Assembly: GCA_016719015.1 (NCBI GenBank)
Contig: JADKAZ010000001.1
Coordinates: forward strand, 1,426,001 to 1,490,000
From: Chitinophagaceae bacterium
GTDB lineage: Bacteria; Bacteroidota; Bacteroidia; Chitinophagales; Chitinophagaceae
Length of the DNA stretch: 64,000 nucleotides
Direction: 5' to 3'
In this document: positions 60,601 to 64,000 of the stretch, in pieces
Layout: the number at the start of each line of letters is the position of its first letter
Numbering within the stretch: position 1 is the first letter of the stretch
Notes under the pieces: model-generated
Databases searched by the model: none
Told to the model about the DNA's origin: nothing
The model's input: the letters and a program-made list of their open reading frames with translations, nothing else
Position numbers and translations under genes: made by a program

Positions 60601-60750
60601 CGAAACGGTGATGATTCTTTTCCCATCTCCGCTGAACCGTGCCAAAGTAAGAGGCTGCAAATGACCCAGAGGAAGGATAAGTTTTAGTTGTTGCGAAAAA
60701 ACAGTTATTGGAAATAAAAAACTGACCAGCCAAAACAAGAAGATTTTCAT
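57667..60750 (-). CDS. Exported WD40-repeat / caspase-like protein, tandem paralog B
   Basis: A 1027-residue protein with a signal peptide (MKIFLFWLVSFLFPITVFSQ). Residues ~30-560 contain about 13 regular WD40 units (GHTGSVNSACFDAQGEKIVTASADHSVKIWD.., GHNGPVIYSELSADGKKIVTASYD..), so two propellers are likely. Then come a linker (~600-720), a caspase-like domain: VRFIGIGIDQFLDNKNNL, IVAYSGHGMLS with His846, and MLIDACHSG with Cys896, and a short C-terminal arm ending DWNVW. The neighbouring gene at 60806 shares almost the whole region from ~600 on with very few changes. It ends 19 bp from the convergent PAP2-like gene. It is the second gene of the pair to be transcribed. Confidence 0.9.
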   Translation of the reverse strand: MKIFLFWLVSFLFPITVFSQQLKLILPLGHLQPLTLARFSGDGKRIITVSIDKTAKIWDVATGCFLTELHGKGFYIWHAEFSPDGKKAITAGDDKIVTIWEVTTGNVLFTLKGHTGSVNSACFDAQGEKIVTASADHSVKIWDAASGRLIMDLAGHTDIVNYAHFSRDGKKIISVSKDGTGKIWDATTGNLIITLAGHNGPVIYSELSADGKKIVTASYDSTARVWNATTGKQLFLYKGHRAIVTSVHFDFAGEKIVTTSRDKTAIIWSAVSGKKLFTLEAPATMLTASFSPDNKKIVTSCDASEAAVWNAATGSLITNLTGHKKSVNYAEFSTDGKRIVTASSDKSAKIWDAASGSITADMKGHSFPFRVAQFSPDGEKIITLSNDSSARLWDVRTTLTQADLREHTGIVKSATFSDDSKMVITMSDDSVFKSWDAGSGKFLGDIKDQKPFIWGVHLSPDNKKLAVLDGDSIASVFSMEGFKKLTTFKGHRKWINAIRFSPDGLKVVTASWDGTARIWNAVTGELLKILEGHTNYVNTAQFSPDGKKILTASDDNTCKLWDAETGNILYTFFVVDSGYFTHLPSGYYSCSPDAAKLLHYITQDLRVISFEQLDIKFNRPDKILHVAGHTDTALVKSYYKAWEKRIKKLGIDTTAFRDGYSVPEADFTNRDVIEHEQKSGTLKLLIKGNDSTYKLDRFNVWVNETPIFGQRGINIRKRNKNDFDTTITINLSHGENRIETSITDVNGTESYRMPLIVNYSPAVKQKESVRFIGIGIDQFLDNKNNLQYSAKDIRDLATKLKEKYKEAIIIDTLFNENVTTSNVKALRQKLLQTTENDKVIVAYSGHGMLSKEYDYFLSTYSVNFNKPEENGLPYDELENLLDSIPARKKLMLIDACHSGEVDKEDLITLDASSDSLIKGLKPVAYKKEGHLGLKNSFELMQSLFVNVGKSTGANIISAAAGTQFALERNDLKNGVFTYSILEAMYKYPTLKISELKKIVGERVEQLTKGLQKPTSRNETIAVDWNVW

Positions 60751-60805
60751 TTGGCAATCTTTACTTAAATGTATCCGATGTTTAAAAGTAAGTTAAGAAA
60801 ATTTG

Positions 60806-63800
60806 TTACCAAATCGTCCAATCCACTGCAATGGTCTCATTTCTCGATGTCGGCTTCTGTAATCCCTTTGTCAATTCTTCTACCCTGGTGCCTACAATAT
60901 TTTTGAGTTCACTGATTTTAAGTGTTGGATATTTATTCATCGCTTCCAGAATTGAATAAGTAAAAACTCCGTTCTTCAGATCATTTCTCTCCAATGCAAA
61001 CTGTGTTCCCGCTGCTGCAGAGATAACGGTGGCACCGGTACTCTTACCCACATTCACAAACAAGCTTTGCATCAGTTCAAAACTGTTCTTTAATCCAAGA
61101 TGGCCTTCCTTTTTGTAAGCTACCGGTTTTAATCCTTTTATTAATGAGTCGGAGCTTGCATTTAATGTAACCAGGTCTTCCTTATCCACTTCACCACTAT
61201 GGCAGGCATCTATCAGCATCAGTTTTTTTCTGGCGGGAATACTGTCTAATAAATTTTCCAATTCATCATAGGGCAATCCATTTTCTTCCGGTTTGTCAAA
61301 ATTGACTGAGTAAGTAGAAAGATAGTAATCGTATTCTTTACTAAGCATGCCATGGCCGGAATAAGCAACAATCACTTTATCATTTTCTGTTGTTGTTTGC
61401 AGTTTTTGTTTTAATGCTTTTACGTTAGAGACCGTTACATTCTCGTTGAACAAAGTATCAATGATTATATCAGTCTTGTATTTATTCTTCAGTTTTTTAG
61501 ATAAATCCCGGATATCCTTAGCACTGTATTGAAGATTGTATTTGTTGTCTGCAAATTGGTCAATACCGATACCTATAAAACGAACAGATTCTTTTTGCTT
61601 AATTACCGGTGTATAGTTTACAGTTAGTGGCATCCGGTAACTTTCCGTTCCGTTTACATTGGTGATGGAGGTTTCAATTCTATTTTCCCCTTGCGAAAGT
61701 TTGATGGTAATCGTAGTATCAAAATCATTTTTATTTCTTTTGCGGATATTAATTCCTCTTTGTCCAAAAATGGGTGTTTCATTTATCCAAACATTAAAGC
61801 GGTCCAATTTATAAGTAATGTCGTTCCCTCTAATAAGCAGTTTGAGTGTTCCGGTTTTTTGTTCGTATTCAATAGCATCCCTGTTGGTAAAATCTGCTTC
61901 GGGTACGCTGTAGCCATCCCGGAATGATGTTGTATCAATGCCGAGTTTCTTGATCCTTTTTTCCCAGGCTTTGCGGTAGCTTTTAATTAATGTCGTATCG
62001 GTGTTGCCAATTGCTTCCAGTACTTTATCGGGACGGTTGTATTTCACGTCAAGTTGTTCGAAAGTGATTACTTTAAGGTCTTTTGTGACATAATGAAGTA
62101 GTTTCGATGCGCCAGTTGTTGATTTATAATAGCCCGCCTTAGTTATACATATATAGTCAAGGCTGTCTATGCAAAGCAGGGAGTACAATTGTTGCCCCGA
62201 TCTTATATTGTAAACTTTAAGTTCAGCATTATCCTTGAAAAGTACAGTTTCGTTATTAAAACAAACACCACTTATTTGTCCACGATCGTAAAAATATTGC
62301 TTTAATGCTTTTCCGGTTTCAGCATCCCATAATCTAAATGTTATGTCATCAGCTGTAACAACCGTTTTCCCATCCGGAAAGAATTCGCCAAAATAAACAG
62401 GGTCACTATGATCTGAGAGATCGCTGATCAGAAGACCCGTTTTATAGTTCCAAAGCCTTACCAAAGGCTGTTTATATGTAAACGAAATCAATTTCTTTCC
62501 GTCTGCACTGAACGAGGCCCCCATAAACGGAGTATGGTCCCCGTTCAGGATCTTCCTTATAAATTTTCCCGTTGCTGCTTCCCATATTTTCGCCACATTG
62601 CGATACGAACACATGGTTATCATTTCCTTCCCGTCGGGGCTGAATTCAACGAAAATACCTTCTCTGCCATCCGGTTCTTTTAATGTATAACTGAGTTTGC
62701 CGGTGACATAGTTAAAAACACTTATGGCCGTATCTGAACCAGTCAGTGCCGCCAGATTTCCTTGCGAACTAAAAGTTAGATAATCGATCCTGTCGTAACC
62801 AAGAGAATGCCGTGAAAGAAGTTCGAAGGTATTCAGGTCCCAAAAAAGTACATCTCTTTTCAAATTATCGAATGTAGCAAGTACTTTACCATTGGGACTC
62901 AAATAAGCATACCCATAATAACCCGGAAAATAACCGATCTCCTTACCAGTCAAGGCGTCCCAAACGTAGACCTTATTGGAATCCAGTGCGGAGGTAATAA
63001 ATATTTTGCTATCAGTAGAATATGTTGGAGAGCTAAATAACATCGATTCATTAAAGGTGAGAGACCGGAATGTTAGCTGCCCCGGATCCCATATTTTCTG
63101 GTAGTTGGAATTGTCACATATGATCATTTCACCATTTTTGCGTGATAAGGTGGTTCCGTTAACTTTCATCAGGTGACCCGCCATCTTAGAAACCATAGAT
63201 CCATTTAATATGCTAAAGATCGAGATCGAATAGTCACGACCTACAATGGCGATCTTATTGGCCTTGTCGCTCAGCCAAATTCTTTTATAACCGTTGACCT
63301 CAGATAAACTCAATGGGACAGTGCTGATAAAATTGCCTGTATTAATGCCAAAGGTGGAGATGGTTCCGTTTGATTTAATGAGTAGTTGATCTGATCCTTC
63401 TGTAAAAACCACCGCCGATCCCGGTATTTCGTATTTTTTCTCTCCGCTTACCGGATCCCAGCCAATGACACGGTCCCCGTCTGTAACAACGGTTGTCCCA
63501 TCTTTGGAAAAAGCAGCTTTATATATTCCTCTCAAACTGGCCGTAACCTTCCCTGTTGCAATCTCAGTTATATCTGCCCCATAATATCTAAGACCCCAAC
63601 GCAGTATAAACTTTCCATCGGGGCTTATCCTGGCATAGTTTAAATCATTACTTGGTTTTTTCTCCAATTTCCTGATCAGTGCGCCAGTTTCAGCAGACCA
63701 TATCCCAATGGTTGAATCTCTTGTATTGGCATAGATCATTTTTCCATCGGAACTAAAAGCCGCAAAAAAAGCAGAGCTAGTACTGGCGCCACTATCTCCA

Positions 63801-64000
63801 ATTCTCCACAATAATTTTTTTTTCTGAATATCCCATACTGTCACTTCTCCATCGCCTATTGCTGCTACTACTTGTTTTCCATCGGGGCTGAATGCAGCGT
63901 TATTAAATCCAAGAATTTCTTCCTTGAATTCTGCTACCAATTCTATTTCTGGCACTTTCCAGATTTTTATCGTTGCATCCCGGCTTGCAGTAAGGAAATA
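60806..64000 (-). CDS. WD40-repeat / caspase-like protein, tandem paralog A, 5' cut by window edge
   Basis: The reading frame is open to the window edge (1064 codons visible). A GTG at 63953-63955 is a Val inside a WD40 unit (..SRDATIKIWKVPEIEL..), so the true start lies beyond position 64000 and the signal peptide cannot be seen. WD40 units here are less regular than in the neighbour (FSPDGKQVVAAIGDGEVTVWD.., FSSQGNLAALTGSDTAISVF..). The region from the linker on (GNTDTTLIKSYRKAWEKRIKKLG..) and the caspase-like domain (VAYSGHGMLSKEYDYYLS, LMLIDACHSGEVDKEDL) are almost identical to paralog B, with His and Cys in place. It is 55 bp upstream of paralog B, in one operon. Confidence 0.9.
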   Translation of the reverse strand, partial: YFLTASRDATIKIWKVPEIELVAEFKEEILGFNNAAFSPDGKQVVAAIGDGEVTVWDIQKKKLLWRIGDSGASTSSAFFAAFSSDGKMIYANTRDSTIGIWSAETGALIRKLEKKPSNDLNYARISPDGKFILRWGLRYYGADITEIATGKVTASLRGIYKAAFSKDGTTVVTDGDRVIGWDPVSGEKKYEIPGSAVVFTEGSDQLLIKSNGTISTFGINTGNFISTVPLSLSEVNGYKRIWLSDKANKIAIVGRDYSISIFSILNGSMVSKMAGHLMKVNGTTLSRKNGEMIICDNSNYQKIWDPGQLTFRSLTFNESMLFSSPTYSTDSKIFITSALDSNKVYVWDALTGKEIGYFPGYYGYAYLSPNGKVLATFDNLKRDVLFWDLNTFELLSRHSLGYDRIDYLTFSSQGNLAALTGSDTAISVFNYVTGKLSYTLKEPDGREGIFVEFSPDGKEMITMCSYRNVAKIWEAATGKFIRKILNGDHTPFMGASFSADGKKLISFTYKQPLVRLWNYKTGLLISDLSDHSDPVYFGEFFPDGKTVVTADDITFRLWDAETGKALKQYFYDRGQISGVCFNNETVLFKDNAELKVYNIRSGQQLYSLLCIDSLDYICITKAGYYKSTTGASKLLHYVTKDLKVITFEQLDVKYNRPDKVLEAIGNTDTTLIKSYRKAWEKRIKKLGIDTTSFRDGYSVPEADFTNRDAIEYEQKTGTLKLLIRGNDITYKLDRFNVWINETPIFGQRGINIRKRNKNDFDTTITIKLSQGENRIETSITNVNGTESYRMPLTVNYTPVIKQKESVRFIGIGIDQFADNKYNLQYSAKDIRDLSKKLKNKYKTDIIIDTLFNENVTVSNVKALKQKLQTTTENDKVIVAYSGHGMLSKEYDYYLSTYSVNFDKPEENGLPYDELENLLDSIPARKKLMLIDACHSGEVDKEDLVTLNASSDSLIKGLKPVAYKKEGHLGLKNSFELMQSLFVNVGKSTGATVISAAAGTQFALERNDLKNGVFTYSILEAMNKYPTLKISELKNIVGTRVEELTKGLQKPTSRNETIAVDWTIW

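Noticed and set aside
1..64000. CRISPR array or rRNA/tRNA genes
   Set aside because: No regularly spaced 25-40-bp direct repeats with unique spacers, and no stretches with the universal rRNA or tRNA signatures, were seen on either strand.

Overview
The window looks like a chromosomal segment of a Bacteroidota bacterium, most likely of the Chitinophagaceae (Ferruginibacter/Niastella-like) group. This is inferred from protein style and non-coding DNA: many small lipoproteins with a Cys following Leu/Ala-rich leaders, TAnnTTTG-type promoters, weak or absent Shine-Dalgarno sequences, DUF3127, PepSY-like and YMGG-type families, and dispersed palindromic repeats typical of the phylum. No rRNA, tRNA or CRISPR array was seen. 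Both window ends cut a gene: a YdjC-like deacetylase on the left and a WD40-caspase protein on the right.

Layout. 0-8 kb: housekeeping and small genes (DEAD-box helicase plus VF530 protein, cupin, MBL hydrolase overlapping a PAS protein, glycine-zipper and PepSY-like exported proteins, pseudouridine synthase). 8-16 kb: exported beta-propeller protein, lipoproteins, an SDR, a CsgG-like protein and small unknowns. 16-23.6 kb: an accessory, repeat-rich region. It holds three copies of an ~80-bp intergenic repeat, one of which truncates a membrane-protein gene. It also holds a translationally coupled pair of a MazG/DCTPP1-like dNTP pyrophosphatase and a GIY-YIG + DUF2075 helicase + S24 peptidase fusion, and an AbiEi/AbiEii toxin-antitoxin pair whose antitoxin reading frame is broken. 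The AbiE pair lies between two copies of a short repeat.

23.7-26.8 kb: an HlyD-like adaptor, FtsX-type permease (split by a one-base shift) and ATPase, forming a MacAB-like exporter operon. 26.8-29.7 kb: two tandem DUF418 membrane proteins. 29.8-35.4 kb: SDR, YycJ-type MBL hydrolase, MATE and AI-2E-family transporters, and an L,D-transpeptidase-like protein. 35.5-39.2 kb: a pxpB-pxpC-pxpA-NRAMP-like operon for 5-oxoproline use. 39.3-52.4 kb: radical SAM protein, DinB protein, a large exported WD40-caspase, a SnoaL-like protein and MarR regulator pair with a likely double operator, GHL10 hydrolase, DegT aminotransferase, NhaA, sigma-54 and DUF3127. 52.5-56.4 kb: an MBOAT O-acyltransferase with two paralogous DHHW proteins, a probable surface glycan acetylation cassette. 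56.4-64 kb: glucosaminidase-like protein, a PAP2-like membrane protein, and a tandem pair of WD40-caspase proteins.

The two most interesting systems are the dNTP-pyrophosphatase/GIY-YIG-helicase-S24 pair (a candidate defence module in which DNA-damage-type autocleavage could release the nuclease-helicase) and the family of three WD40-caspase proteins, at least two with signal peptides, whose protease module is conserved while the sensor propellers have diverged. All functions are inferred from motifs read by eye; no database search was run.
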